Assembly (NCBI GenBank): GCA_017538365.1
Contig: JAFYIZ010000010.1
Coordinates: 1 to 57,120, forward strand
Source: a bacterium
GTDB lineage: Bacteria; UBP6; UBA1177
Length of the DNA stretch: 57,120 bases
Direction of reading: 5' to 3'
A program made the translations under genes and the position numbers. Below are positions 47,675 to 56,463 of the stretch, one piece after another; the first letter of the stretch is position 1; every line of letters starts with the position of its first letter. Below the pieces are notes generated by a model. The model made no database searches, was not told the origin of the DNA, and was given only the letters and a program-made list of their open reading frames with translations.

Positions 47675-48098
47675 AAACCTGACTTCGACTCAGGAAGATT
47701 ACCTTGAGGCGATCCTCGAGCTTACCGAAAAAAGGGTAGTGGCGAGAAACATGGAGCTTTCGAGCAAACTGGGTGTGCGCCGCGCGACAGTCACAAGAGC
47801 GCTCAAACTTCTGACGCAGAAAGGGCTTGTCAACCACGAAATGAACGGATATGTCACTTTGACCGACGAAGGAAAGGCTATAGCAGAGGATATTTTTGCC
47901 AGACATGAGCTTTTCAAACATTTTTTCAGGGATATTCTCAACCTTGAAGAAGACGAAGCTGACGAAGTCGCATGCAAAATTGAGCACACGGTTTCGGGAA
48001 ACGCTCTGCAAAAGTTCAGGCTTTTTATAAAACGCGCCGATGAATGCGAAGGCAAGTGCCCGAATTCATTGAAATTGAAGAAGGAAGAGGTCGAATAA
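47652..48098 (+). CDS. DtxR/MntR-family metal-dependent repressor
   Basis: A protein of 148 residues: winged helix (TSTQEDYLEAILELTEK, LSSKLGVRRATVTRALKLLTQKGLVNHEMNGYVTLTDEG) followed by the dimerisation and metal-binding helices (ARHELFKHFFRDIL, ADEVACKIEHTVS). C102-, E105- and H106-type ligands are present in ACKIEH. It should repress metal uptake genes when loaded with Mn2+ or Fe2+. It overlaps coaBC by 23 bases with GAGGT inside coaBC, and its stop shares a base with the next start (TAATG). Confidence 0.88.
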   Translation: MAEKTNDKNLTSTQEDYLEAILELTEKRVVARNMELSSKLGVRRATVTRALKLLTQKGLVNHEMNGYVTLTDEGKAIAEDIFARHELFKHFFRDILNLEEDEADEVACKIEHTVSGNALQKFRLFIKRADECEGKCPNSLKLKKEEVE

Positions 48099-48757
48099 TG
48101 GAAAAAGAGTTTCTTCCCGGGGAAACAGTGATTCTGTCCGGTGAAATTTCGCCGAACCTTTTTCTGATAAAGCACGGCAGCGTGAAACTTGAAGGAAACG
48201 GGGAGAGCTTTTTCCTTTCAGAAGACGATTTCTTCGGCGAAGAAGGGTGTTTCTTCGGAAAACCGGCGCAGTTCAGCGTGACGGCAAGGGAGGAAACCCA
48301 GCTTCAGCTTATGGAAAGCGCCGAAGCAGAGGAGTTCTTTGCCGGAGATCCGAAGGCTGCGTTTGCTCTTTTCATCAAAAATTCGGCGAGAGCGAACGAA
48401 AAGGAGAAGCCTTTGAACGAAATGAGTCCGCAGCATATCAGGCTTGTTGCCGGACTTCTTCCGTACGTCGTTAAGAAAGAAGGAAGTGATCCGGTTCATG
48501 AAGCGGAGATAGATATTGAAACTCTTGCAACACAAATAGAACTTACGACTGACAACCTGCTGAATTTGTTGAACTTGTCAAAAATGTTCGGCTATGTTTC
48601 GTTTGTTGACGGAAAGATATTTACATGCGGAAAGGATAAGCTGGCAACGCTTTTTAAAAGATATAACAGGGAAGAGATTTTTGCCGGAGTAAAGGGAGAA
48701 AAGGGTATCGGCGCGGTCTCTTTTTTGAATGTTGTTAATCAAAAGACAAAAATATAA
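48098..48757 (+). CDS. Cyclic-nucleotide-binding-like domain protein (Crp/Fnr-like)
   Basis: A protein of 219 residues. The first 115 form a cNMP-binding beta-roll (FLPGETVILSGEISPNLFLIKHGSVKLEG, FFGEEGCFFGKPAQFSVTARE). The second half resembles a degenerate winged helix (DIETLATQIELTTDNLLNLLNLSKMFGYVSFVDGKIF), without a strong DNA-recognition helix. It may be a sensor or regulator paired with the DtxR-like protein, to which it is translationally coupled. Start 48098 follows AGAGGTC; the longer frame from 48044 has no support. Confidence 0.78.
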   Translation: MEKEFLPGETVILSGEISPNLFLIKHGSVKLEGNGESFFLSEDDFFGEEGCFFGKPAQFSVTAREETQLQLMESAEAEEFFAGDPKAAFALFIKNSARANEKEKPLNEMSPQHIRLVAGLLPYVVKKEGSDPVHEAEIDIETLATQIELTTDNLLNLLNLSKMFGYVSFVDGKIFTCGKDKLATLFKRYNREEIFAGVKGEKGIGAVSFLNVVNQKTKI

Positions 48758-48778
48758 ACTTTGGAGAAGGTGGTAACA

Positions 48779-51700
48779 ATGAAAATCGTATGTCCTCACT
48801 GCAGTACGAACTATCAGATAGACGATTCGAAAGTTCCGGAGAAGGGACTTCCTGTAAAATGCTCTGTCTGCGGAAACAAGTTCAGAGTATTCAGAGAACA
48901 GGAAGAAGAAAAGCCGGAACCTCCGCAAGAAGAGGAGATTCAGGAAAACAAAAACTCTTCCGATATGGATTCTCTTTTCGATTCGATGCCTGCCAGCAAC
49001 AATAAGGCGGCTAACGATCTCGATGCCCTTCTTGGCGGTGATTTCGCTCCTAAACATCAGGATGAAACTCCTCAGAATGAAGAGAAACCGGAAGAAAACG
49101 ACGGGATCGAAATCACATCATACCATGATGAGATATCGGATTCGTCACAGTCTTCCGATGCAAAGGGCGTTTCATTGGGCGGGAGCGGAAAATCTGATCT
49201 TGATATTGCGAACGACCGTTTCGACGCAGATGACGATCTCTTTTCCGACAATCCTCAGAAACCGGCGGAAGCTGATCCCGATGCAGATGCACTTTTTTCT
49301 GACACTCCTCAGAAAAGCGCTTCGGCAGATGCTGATTTCGATGATCTTTTTTCGGATCAACCGGTTAAAAACGCTGCAGGTGCTGCTCAGAAAAAAGAGG
49401 ACGACCTTTTCGGAGATGATGGAGACGATGATCTTTTCAGCGATGTTTCTGCAGGTAAGGACAGCGGTTCGGGAGATGATACCGACGATTTCCTGAAAGA
49501 GCTTTTCGGTGACGCACCTTCAAAACCTCAACCTCAGCTGAAGAGTAGTAATAAAATTTATTTCAGAAACAAACAGACCGGTAAAGTGGTCGGTCCTGTA
49601 GATGAATCGCAGGTCGACGAGCTTATGATAAACGGCGAAATTACGGAAGACGACGATATCAGCTACGACGGTGTAAACTGGAACAGCGGCGATGCGCCTT
49701 CCGCTCCGCAGAGTGCTTCTGATTCTTCAAAGCTTTCCCTTGGTCTTGATCAGGCTGAAGATTCGATGGATTCTCTTCTTTTTGAGGAAGGAACCACGAT
49801 CAGCAAGGAAAGCAGCGCTGAAGAAATTAATCTGGATGAAGACGTCAGCAAAGTCGAGCATGTCTATATTCCCGAAGAATTCAACGACACGATGACGGGT
49901 GTGCCGATGGGAAAACCGAGAAAAGAGAGAAGACGCGGCGGCAGTTCGGCTATGTTTTACATCGCTACTTCCGTTGCAACTCTCGCGATACTTGCGATCG
50001 TAATCGGCGGCGCATATTACTTCTATACCAAACGCAACAATTCGGCCGATATTCTCGACAATATAAGTGAGCAGATCGCGGTCAATACCGGAACTCTTGC
50101 CGATGTCAGGGATGCTCTCGACAAGGATACGCCGGAAGACTACATCAACAGTATCGGTATTCTGAAACAGTATATAAAACCGGACGATTCGGCTCCGAGC
50201 GCAGTCGGTCTTGACGGTCAGGTCAAAATGAACCTTCTGATTTCCTACAACAGAAGAATCGAATCATCATCTTCGATAAATGATAAAATAACGGCTGCAA
50301 TGAAGAAGGCGCAGGGTAACATCGACCTCGTCAAAGCGAAGGCTCTCTACCTTTACGAACAGAAGCAGTATGACGAAGCGGCAGAACTTCTTCAGCCCTT
50401 TACCGACAAGAACGATCAGGAAGTTTTCTATATTCTCGGTCTTCTTGCTAGCGGAAAGCAGGATCTCGCAAATGCCGAAAACTTTTTCAACACCGGTTTC
50501 ATTCAGGGCGGCGGCAAAAGCGTAAAAATCATGTACGCTCTTGCAAACATGAAATATCAGAACGGCGACACACAGTCGGCAATGGCATTCATCAACAGGA
50601 TAATTTCTGAGTCTCCGAACTACATCAAGGCTTATCTTCTCAAATCGAAGATATTGATGAACAGCGACAACAAACTCGCCGAAGCCGAGAAGTTCCTTAA
50701 AAATATAGACAACAACATTATTGCTCATGCTGATGATTCGCAAAAGGCTGAATATTATCAGATGCTTGCAAGTATTTCGACGAGAATGGGCGCTTTCAAG
50801 GAAGCTATAAAATACTACGAAAAAGCAGTCGAAATCAATCAGACAGACACCGAAGCTATAACGAAAATCGCCGATTTCTATGTTCAGATTTCCGATTCGA
50901 CAAAGGCTATGGAATACTACGACATGGCTCTGAAAATAGACCCGAAACACGCGGCTTCAATTATCGGAAAGACTGAGATTTATGTTCTGCTCGGTCAGAA
51001 GGAGAAAATATACCTCGAACTTGCAAAACTTGACCTCAAAACTCTTACGAATCCGCAGCTTCTGGCTAGAGTTGCAAAGATTTATTCCAATATCGGCGAC
51101 AAGGCGAAAGCGCTGGAATTTTATGATCTTGCAATAAAATCAGATCCTTCCTATGTCGAACCCTATATTGCCAAAGCTCACATTTTATTGGTGGATTTCA
51201 ATAAGGTAAAAGATCTCGAACAGATTCTTGTCGTTCTCGAAAAACTCGGAAAAGACAGGTATCCGTACCATTTGATAAAGGCTATAATCGACCACAAAAA
51301 TGCTGATTACAAGAGTGCCTCCGAGCATTTCAAACAGGCTGATGCAAAGAACTCGGTCGGAGACGAAAGAGTTTATTTCTTCTACGGCGAATTCCTCAAA
51401 GACCTGAAGAAATATGCCGAAGCGAGCAAAATGCTTGCAAGAGCGCACAAGATAAATCCCGGAAACTACGATTTTATGCAGTCCTATGTCGACAGTCTCG
51501 AAAAGGAAAGAAAGTGGCAGATGATAATATCCATGCTTGAGCAGAAAACTTTTGTCGAAAAGAGGATGTACAGAAGTTATGTTTCGCTTGCCAATTCCTA
51601 TTTCCACGTCAAATCTTATGAAAAAGCGCTCAATGCAATAAACAAGGCGCTTGAGCTTGATTCGCAGAGAACGTCGGTTTACTACCTCAAAGCGAAGATT

Positions 51701-52579
51701 CTATACACTATGGAGCGTTATCCGGAAGCTGAAAAAGAGATTGACACCGCAGTTGTTCTCGACATGAAAAATTTCGACAACTACATGCTTTATGCAAGGA
51801 TTCTGTCGAAGCGCGGCGACTACAAAGGTGCGGTTGAAAAGATCGAAGCTGCTGAAAAAATCGATCCTACTGATCAGGATCTTCTTCTGATGAAAGGCGT
51901 TGTTTATAAAAATCTGGACGATTACAGAAGCGCTCTCAAGTATTTCAACAGAGTTACCGACAATTCTCTGAAGAAAGACGCTTACCTCGAAATCGGAGAA
52001 AGTTATCTTCAGCTGGGTAGCCGCAGCAAAGCTATGGATTACCTCAAAAAAGCGGAAAAATCGGGCAACCGCGGTGCTGTCAAACTTCTTGCCGGAATAT
52101 ATTACGAGTCCGGTGATATCAACAAAGCGATAAATTACTACAAAAAAGTTCTCGCCGGAAATAAGAAAGATGTCGATTCGATGAGTAAACTCGGCTATAT
52201 CTACAAGGAAAGAGGCGATCTGCCGACGGCTCTGCGCTATTTCCAGCGCTGTCTCAAAAACATCAGCGATCCGAACGAGAAAAGCATGATTCAGGACGAA
52301 GTCTACTATATCAAACAGAATATGCCTGCCGGCAGCTCAACGAGTCCGGCTGCGAAAGCCGAAAAAGGCGATTCTCAGGAGGCGATAGAGGAGGCAGAAG
52401 ACCTTTACGAAGAGGCTATGTATGTTATCGACGACGATCCTGAAGAGGCTAAACGGCTTTTCCAGGAAGTTATGAAAACAGTCTCCAAAAGTAACGAATT
52501 TTACAAAAAGGCTGCAAAGGCTCTCAATAAAATCAATGCCGCGCAGGAGAAAAAGCAGAAAGAGGACGAGGCGGAATAA
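48779..52579 (+). CDS. Zinc-ribbon / GYF_2 / TPR membrane protein (1266 residues)
   Basis: N-terminal MJ0042-type zinc ribbon (CPHC at 5-8, CSVC at 28-31), a long acidic disordered region with repeated DDLFSD-like motifs (about 45-250), a GYF_2 domain (about 258-304: KIYFRNKQTGKVVGPVDESQVDELM), one membrane helix (about 389-415) and about 20 TPR-like helical pairs (about 490-1190). The C terminus has an EEAEDLYEEAMYVIDDDPEEAKRLF helix pair like that of the FHA protein at 31773-33335. The N-terminal half should be cytoplasmic and the TPR half periplasmic. Proteins of this design are known to me from Myxococcota, often tied to motility or envelope scaffolds; a precise role is not known. ATG 48779 follows AAGGTGG. 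Confidence 0.85.
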   Translation: MKIVCPHCSTNYQIDDSKVPEKGLPVKCSVCGNKFRVFREQEEEKPEPPQEEEIQENKNSSDMDSLFDSMPASNNKAANDLDALLGGDFAPKHQDETPQNEEKPEENDGIEITSYHDEISDSSQSSDAKGVSLGGSGKSDLDIANDRFDADDDLFSDNPQKPAEADPDADALFSDTPQKSASADADFDDLFSDQPVKNAAGAAQKKEDDLFGDDGDDDLFSDVSAGKDSGSGDDTDDFLKELFGDAPSKPQPQLKSSNKIYFRNKQTGKVVGPVDESQVDELMINGEITEDDDISYDGVNWNSGDAPSAPQSASDSSKLSLGLDQAEDSMDSLLFEEGTTISKESSAEEINLDEDVSKVEHVYIPEEFNDTMTGVPMGKPRKERRRGGSSAMFYIATSVATLAILAIVIGGAYYFYTKRNNSADILDNISEQIAVNTGTLADVRDALDKDTPEDYINSIGILKQYIKPDDSAPSAVGLDGQVKMNLLISYNRRIESSSSINDKITAAMKKAQGNIDLVKAKALYLYEQKQYDEAAELLQPFTDKNDQEVFYILGLLASGKQDLANAENFFNTGFIQGGGKSVKIMYALANMKYQNGDTQSAMAFINRIISESPNYIKAYLLKSKILMNSDNKLAEAEKFLKNIDNNIIAHADDSQKAEYYQMLASISTRMGAFKEAIKYYEKAVEINQTDTEAITKIADFYVQISDSTKAMEYYDMALKIDPKHAASIIGKTEIYVLLGQKEKIYLELAKLDLKTLTNPQLLARVAKIYSNIGDKAKALEFYDLAIKSDPSYVEPYIAKAHILLVDFNKVKDLEQILVVLEKLGKDRYPYHLIKAIIDHKNADYKSASEHFKQADAKNSVGDERVYFFYGEFLKDLKKYAEASKMLARAHKINPGNYDFMQSYVDSLEKERKWQMIISMLEQKTFVEKRMYRSYVSLANSYFHVKSYEKALNAINKALELDSQRTSVYYLKAKILYTMERYPEAEKEIDTAVVLDMKNFDNYMLYARILSKRGDYKGAVEKIEAAEKIDPTDQDLLLMKGVVYKNLDDYRSALKYFNRVTDNSLKKDAYLEIGESYLQLGSRSKAMDYLKKAEKSGNRGAVKLLAGIYYESGDINKAINYYKKVLAGNKKDVDSMSKLGYIYKERGDLPTALRYFQRCLKNISDPNEKSMIQDEVYYIKQNMPAGSSTSPAAKAEKGDSQEAIEEAEDLYEEAMYVIDDDPEEAKRLFQEVMKTVSKSNEFYKKAAKALNKINAAQEKKQKEDEAE

Positions 52580-53067
52580 TGACTAGAACCGCGATTTATC
52601 CGGGCAGTTTCGATCCTTTCACCCTCGGGCATCTCGACATTGTCAACCGCGCCAAAACGATTTTTGACAAGATCTATATCGCGATAGGTGAGAACGGAAG
52701 TAAGAAAAACCTTTTCACTGCGAAAGAGCGCAAGGAACAGATCGAAGAGATTTTCAAGGACGATCCTGCGATAACGGTTATAATTTTCAATGACCTTCTT
52801 GTCGATTTTGCGCGTCAGGTCAATGTTTTTACCGTGATCCGCGGTCTGCGCGCCGTTTCCGATTTCGAATATGAATTCCTTATGGCTTCGACGAACAGGG
52901 CGATGGAACCGAAGATCGAATCGGTCTTTTTCATGACTTCAGACAAATATTCCTTCCTCTCTTCAAGTATTGTCAAGGAAGTCGCTTCTAAAAACGGAAC
53001 TTACCTTTCCCATTTCGTAACTCCCAATGTCGAAAAGGCTTTGCGGGAGAAATTCAGACTGATGTAG
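52579..53067 (+). CDS. coaD: Phosphopantetheine adenylyltransferase
   Basis: A protein of 162 residues with the nucleotidyltransferase motif YPGSFDPFTLGHLDIVNRA (T/HxGH), VIRGLRAVSDFEYEF and the ISSSxVKE-like SSSIVKEVASKNG. It makes dephospho-CoA from phosphopantetheine and ATP. Its ATG shares a base with the stop of the TPR gene (TAATG), so it is translationally coupled. With coaBC upstream, two CoA steps lie in one transcription unit. Confidence 0.96.
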   Translation: MTRTAIYPGSFDPFTLGHLDIVNRAKTIFDKIYIAIGENGSKKNLFTAKERKEQIEEIFKDDPAITVIIFNDLLVDFARQVNVFTVIRGLRAVSDFEYEFLMASTNRAMEPKIESVFFMTSDKYSFLSSSIVKEVASKNGTYLSHFVTPNVEKALREKFRLM

Positions 53068-53092
53068 TGTTTTGAGTGTGCCGGAGTTGTAA

Positions 53093-54685
53093 ATGTATAA
53101 TGAAAAGAAAAATAATATTACGGTTTGGGTCTTTGCAGCGGTAATTGTAGTTCTTGCTCTTCTTGTTGTTTTCTACAAATCGCGCCCTGCGGAAACGACT
53201 GAAAAATCCGCAGAACAAAAAACTGCCGAAACATCAACAGAACAACCGAAACCTGCCGGACAAAAACCTGTAGAACAACCGAAACCTGCCGTAGAGACGT
53301 CTCCAAAACCGTCAACCTCTCCGAAACCAGCAGAAACGTCTCATGATGACGAGCACCGTAAAAATGCCGAAATGCGTGAAAACGAAGAGACAGTGGGGGA
53401 TGCGATTCCAGAATCCAATCCTGCAGAGCAGAAAGAGTCGGAAGATTTGGAATCTGTCGAAATTTCGGAAGGAGTCGATGTCGAAGTAGTCAAGGATAAA
53501 GATTCTACAGCCGATTCAGAAGGTTTCCTGCACGGCAAGATTCTTCCGAAAAAGGGAATAGAAGAAGCGTTACTCAAAGTTCCAGGGCTCCAGCTCAAAC
53601 ACGCGATGGAAATAAGCAACGCGATCAGATACGATGTTGATCTTACGCAGATAAAGGCGGGAGAAGACTTCAAAGTTAAGTTCGATAAAGACGGCAATGT
53701 CGAAGAGTTCGTCTACTATCCCGATATCGTAACTTTCCACATTTTAAAGCGTGACCCGGTTGAAAAAAAGCTGAAATACACGGCAAAAAATCTGCCGACA
53801 GAGCGCAGATTCAGGATTATCGAAGGAAAAATCGACTCGACTCTCAACGAATCTCTGGTTAAAAGGGACGATGTCACGAGAAACATCCGCGCCGTAACGG
53901 TCGGAATCCTTGAATGTATCGTAAGTTTCAGCACCGATGCTCGAAAAGGCGATGAATACAGGATTTTAGTTGAAGACAGATACTACAAAGGCGAAATGGT
54001 GCCCGGTTCGAAAGTTCTTTACGCATCCTACCGCGGCAAACAGGCGGGTTTCAGCGAGGCTTTCAGATACGAGGACGAAGAGCCGAAATCAGCTTTCAAC
54101 GCGCACTATACCGATAAAGGAAAGGCGCTTATTCCGAGTGCTATGAGACTTCCGCTTGATACGATCCGCATTACGAGTCCGTTCGGCATGAGAAGGCATC
54201 CGATAACCGGAAAAATGACGCAGCACCATGGTGTTGATTATGGCGCACCGGTCGGAACTCCCGTTTATGCAGTTGCTCCCGGCAAAGTCATTGAGGTCAA
54301 GCAGACTCCGCTCGGCGGTAAGCAGGTGACAATAAACCACGCCGACAACACGAAAACATACTATCTGCACCTGAACAGCTATAATGTCAGCGTCGGAACT
54401 GCAGTTTCGGCGCGTCAGAGAATCGCTTCGGTCGGAAATACCGGCAGAAGCACCGGTCCGCATCTTCATTTAGGCATCAAAAGTCCGAAAGGCGACTGGC
54501 TCAACCCGCAGAAAGTCAAGATGATTGCGACTCCGCAGCTTGACAACAAGCGTATGCCGCGATTCAAAACGCAGATGAAAGAGATTCTCGCTCTTCTTGA
54601 AAACACGGAGAAGTATCAGGAGTGGATGAGAAAATACGATGAAGGACCGCAACCCGGCGATTTTTATCAGCAGTACAAAGAATAG
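53093..54685 (+). CDS. M23 family zinc metallopeptidase (LytM-type), membrane-anchored
   Basis: A protein of 530 residues. One N-terminal membrane helix (about 9-28), a Pro/Lys/Glu-rich spacer (to about 110), a domain of the OapA/LysM-like Csd type in the middle (VPGLQLKHAMEISNAIRYDVDL), then an M23 domain (about 350-490) with ligands H378 and D382 in HHGVDY and H457/H459 in HLHLG. All catalytic residues are present, so it should be an active DD-endopeptidase or lysostaphin-like enzyme that cuts peptidoglycan cross-links in the periplasm. ATG 53093 follows GGAG. Confidence 0.92.
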   Translation: MYNEKKNNITVWVFAAVIVVLALLVVFYKSRPAETTEKSAEQKTAETSTEQPKPAGQKPVEQPKPAVETSPKPSTSPKPAETSHDDEHRKNAEMRENEETVGDAIPESNPAEQKESEDLESVEISEGVDVEVVKDKDSTADSEGFLHGKILPKKGIEEALLKVPGLQLKHAMEISNAIRYDVDLTQIKAGEDFKVKFDKDGNVEEFVYYPDIVTFHILKRDPVEKKLKYTAKNLPTERRFRIIEGKIDSTLNESLVKRDDVTRNIRAVTVGILECIVSFSTDARKGDEYRILVEDRYYKGEMVPGSKVLYASYRGKQAGFSEAFRYEDEEPKSAFNAHYTDKGKALIPSAMRLPLDTIRITSPFGMRRHPITGKMTQHHGVDYGAPVGTPVYAVAPGKVIEVKQTPLGGKQVTINHADNTKTYYLHLNSYNVSVGTAVSARQRIASVGNTGRSTGPHLHLGIKSPKGDWLNPQKVKMIATPQLDNKRMPRFKTQMKEILALLENTEKYQEWMRKYDEGPQPGDFYQQYKE

Positions 54686-54714
54686 TTTTAACAACAGATT
54701 TTTTGGAGGAAATT

Positions 54715-56259
54715 ATGTCAAAAGTAACTGAAGCAGTCGGAAAATTCAAAAAAGTTTCGATTGATTACGACCATTCGACTTTGTCGGAAGACATCAAAAA
54801 GGCGCTTCCTTACCTTAAAAACGCGATGGACGGCATCACGAGGATCTTTTTGCGCCAGCAGAGTGAAGGTTTGCCTGAAGTTTACGACGAAGTTATGGCG
54901 GGAAACGACGAAGAAAAGAAGGAATTCTTCAAACTTTTCATGGGCCCGTGGGGACAGCTTGAAAACTACAAGTCGCTTTTCGAGGAATATAATGACAGAC
55001 CGCGCACATGCGCTTTCTACCCGGTAGACATCACGAAAGAAGAGTGGGAAGAGGCTCTTGCGGGAATGACCGAAGAGGAAAAAGAGCTTATGATGGACAA
55101 CTATTCCGTCATCGTCCGCGAAAACGGCAAACTCAAGGCAATTCCTTATCACGTTTACTTTGCTGAAGAGCTCGCTGACATATTCGACAATATGGAAGCT
55201 GCGGCAAATGTCGTTGAAAATCAGGAACTTAAAGAATATTTGCTTGCACGTGCCGAAGGTCTTGTTACCGGCAACTACCGCGATTCAGATGCGACATGGG
55301 TACGCATGAAAAACGTTCCGATCGACCCTGTTATCGGTCCTTTTGAAGTCTATGCAGACGATTTCATGGGCATCAAGGCGACTTACGAGGCATTCCTCAT
55401 GGTCGTTGACCACGAAAAAGGCGCAAGACTGCACGAGATCGAGCAGAATCTCAACAAAATTTCCGAGATCTTCCCGCTTCCGGCTGAATCGAAAGCTGCT
55501 GTCGGCGGCATGGCTCCGATGATAGTCGTTCACCAGATCTACACCGGCGGCGAAGCTGCACAGGGCATCATGGCGAGCGCGTTCAACCTTCCGAACGACG
55601 CATGGGTCCGCGGAAACGTCGGCTGGAAACAGATTATGATCTACAACATCATGAAAGCAAAATTCGATACCTGCACCGTAAAAATAGCTGAAGAAGTCTC
55701 CCACGGCAAAATCAAAGCCGATTTCGATCCTTACTTCTACTTTGTTCTCATGCACGAAGTAAGCCACGGCCTCGGCCCGGCGTACAGAAAAGACGGAACG
55801 CCGGTCGCAAAGGCTATCGGCAAAAGCTACACCTCGATAGAAGAGGCGAAAGCAGACACTGGCAGCCTTTACTCGCTCCTTAAATGCGGCGGAAAATACG
55901 GCATCCCCGGTTTCGACAAAGAACGCATCCTCAACAGCTTCTTTGCAGGACTTTTCCGCTCGATGAGATTCGGCGTTCACGAAGCTCACGGCGCAGCAAA
56001 CGTTGTCGAATACAACTGGCTCAAAGAAAAGGGCGTCATCAAAGTCCTTCCGAACGGCGATTTCGAGACAGATGCTACCAACCTCGTCGAAGCGGCTGAA
56101 TCACTTCTTTACGAGCTTTGCAGGATCGAAGCCGAAGCTACTCCTGAAGAAGCTGAGAAGTTCCTCAAGAAGTATGCTGAACCCGGCAAAGATATCCTTG
56201 ACGCGCTCGAAAAACTTGTCGAAATCCCGATCGACATCAGAGTCGAATACGCACTGTAA
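54715..56259 (+). CDS. M49-like (dipeptidyl peptidase III family) zinc peptidase
   Basis: A protein of 514 residues without a signal peptide, so cytoplasmic. The zinc motif is H347-E348-V-S-H351 in HEVSHGLGP, with the third ligand likely E376 or E377 in EEAKADTGSLY. Classical DPP III has HExxGH with one more residue between the histidines; the shorter HExxH form marks a bacterial subgroup often annotated only as a zinc-dependent hydrolase. Text such as FEVYADDFMGIKATYEAFL and SHGLGPAYRKDG fits that subgroup. ATG 54715 follows GGAGG. Last gene of the hisC-to-M49 run. Confidence 0.82.
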   Translation: MSKVTEAVGKFKKVSIDYDHSTLSEDIKKALPYLKNAMDGITRIFLRQQSEGLPEVYDEVMAGNDEEKKEFFKLFMGPWGQLENYKSLFEEYNDRPRTCAFYPVDITKEEWEEALAGMTEEEKELMMDNYSVIVRENGKLKAIPYHVYFAEELADIFDNMEAAANVVENQELKEYLLARAEGLVTGNYRDSDATWVRMKNVPIDPVIGPFEVYADDFMGIKATYEAFLMVVDHEKGARLHEIEQNLNKISEIFPLPAESKAAVGGMAPMIVVHQIYTGGEAAQGIMASAFNLPNDAWVRGNVGWKQIMIYNIMKAKFDTCTVKIAEEVSHGKIKADFDPYFYFVLMHEVSHGLGPAYRKDGTPVAKAIGKSYTSIEEAKADTGSLYSLLKCGGKYGIPGFDKERILNSFFAGLFRSMRFGVHEAHGAANVVEYNWLKEKGVIKVLPNGDFETDATNLVEAAESLLYELCRIEAEATPEEAEKFLKKYAEPGKDILDALEKLVEIPIDIRVEYAL

Positions 56260-56340
56260 TCAAGTCAGATAAATCACAGATTTCGCAAACCCATTTTTTA
56301 CTTCAATTTTTGTCATTTTTAACTTCATTTTTCATAATGT

Positions 56341-56370
56341 TTGTCAATTAACGGTAAAACTTGATATAAT
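56341..56370 (+). promoter_or_regulatory. Possible upstream promoter of the second YhcG gene
   Basis: TTGTCA (56341-56346), 18 nt, perfect TATAAT (56365-56370) in an AT-rich 204-bp gap (56260-56463) without genes. Confidence 0.45.
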
Positions 56371-56403
56371 TATAAATATTTTCAAATAAATATCAAATTA
56401 AAA

Positions 56404-56431
56404 TTGACTTTTACAATCTAATATTTATTGT
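56404..56431 (+). promoter_or_regulatory. Possible proximal promoter of the second YhcG gene
   Basis: TTGACT (56404-56409), 16 nt, TATTGT (56426-56431), 32 bp before ATG 56464. Confidence 0.4.
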
Positions 56432-56463
56432 TATTTTGATTTTTTGTTTCTATGGAGTGAAAA

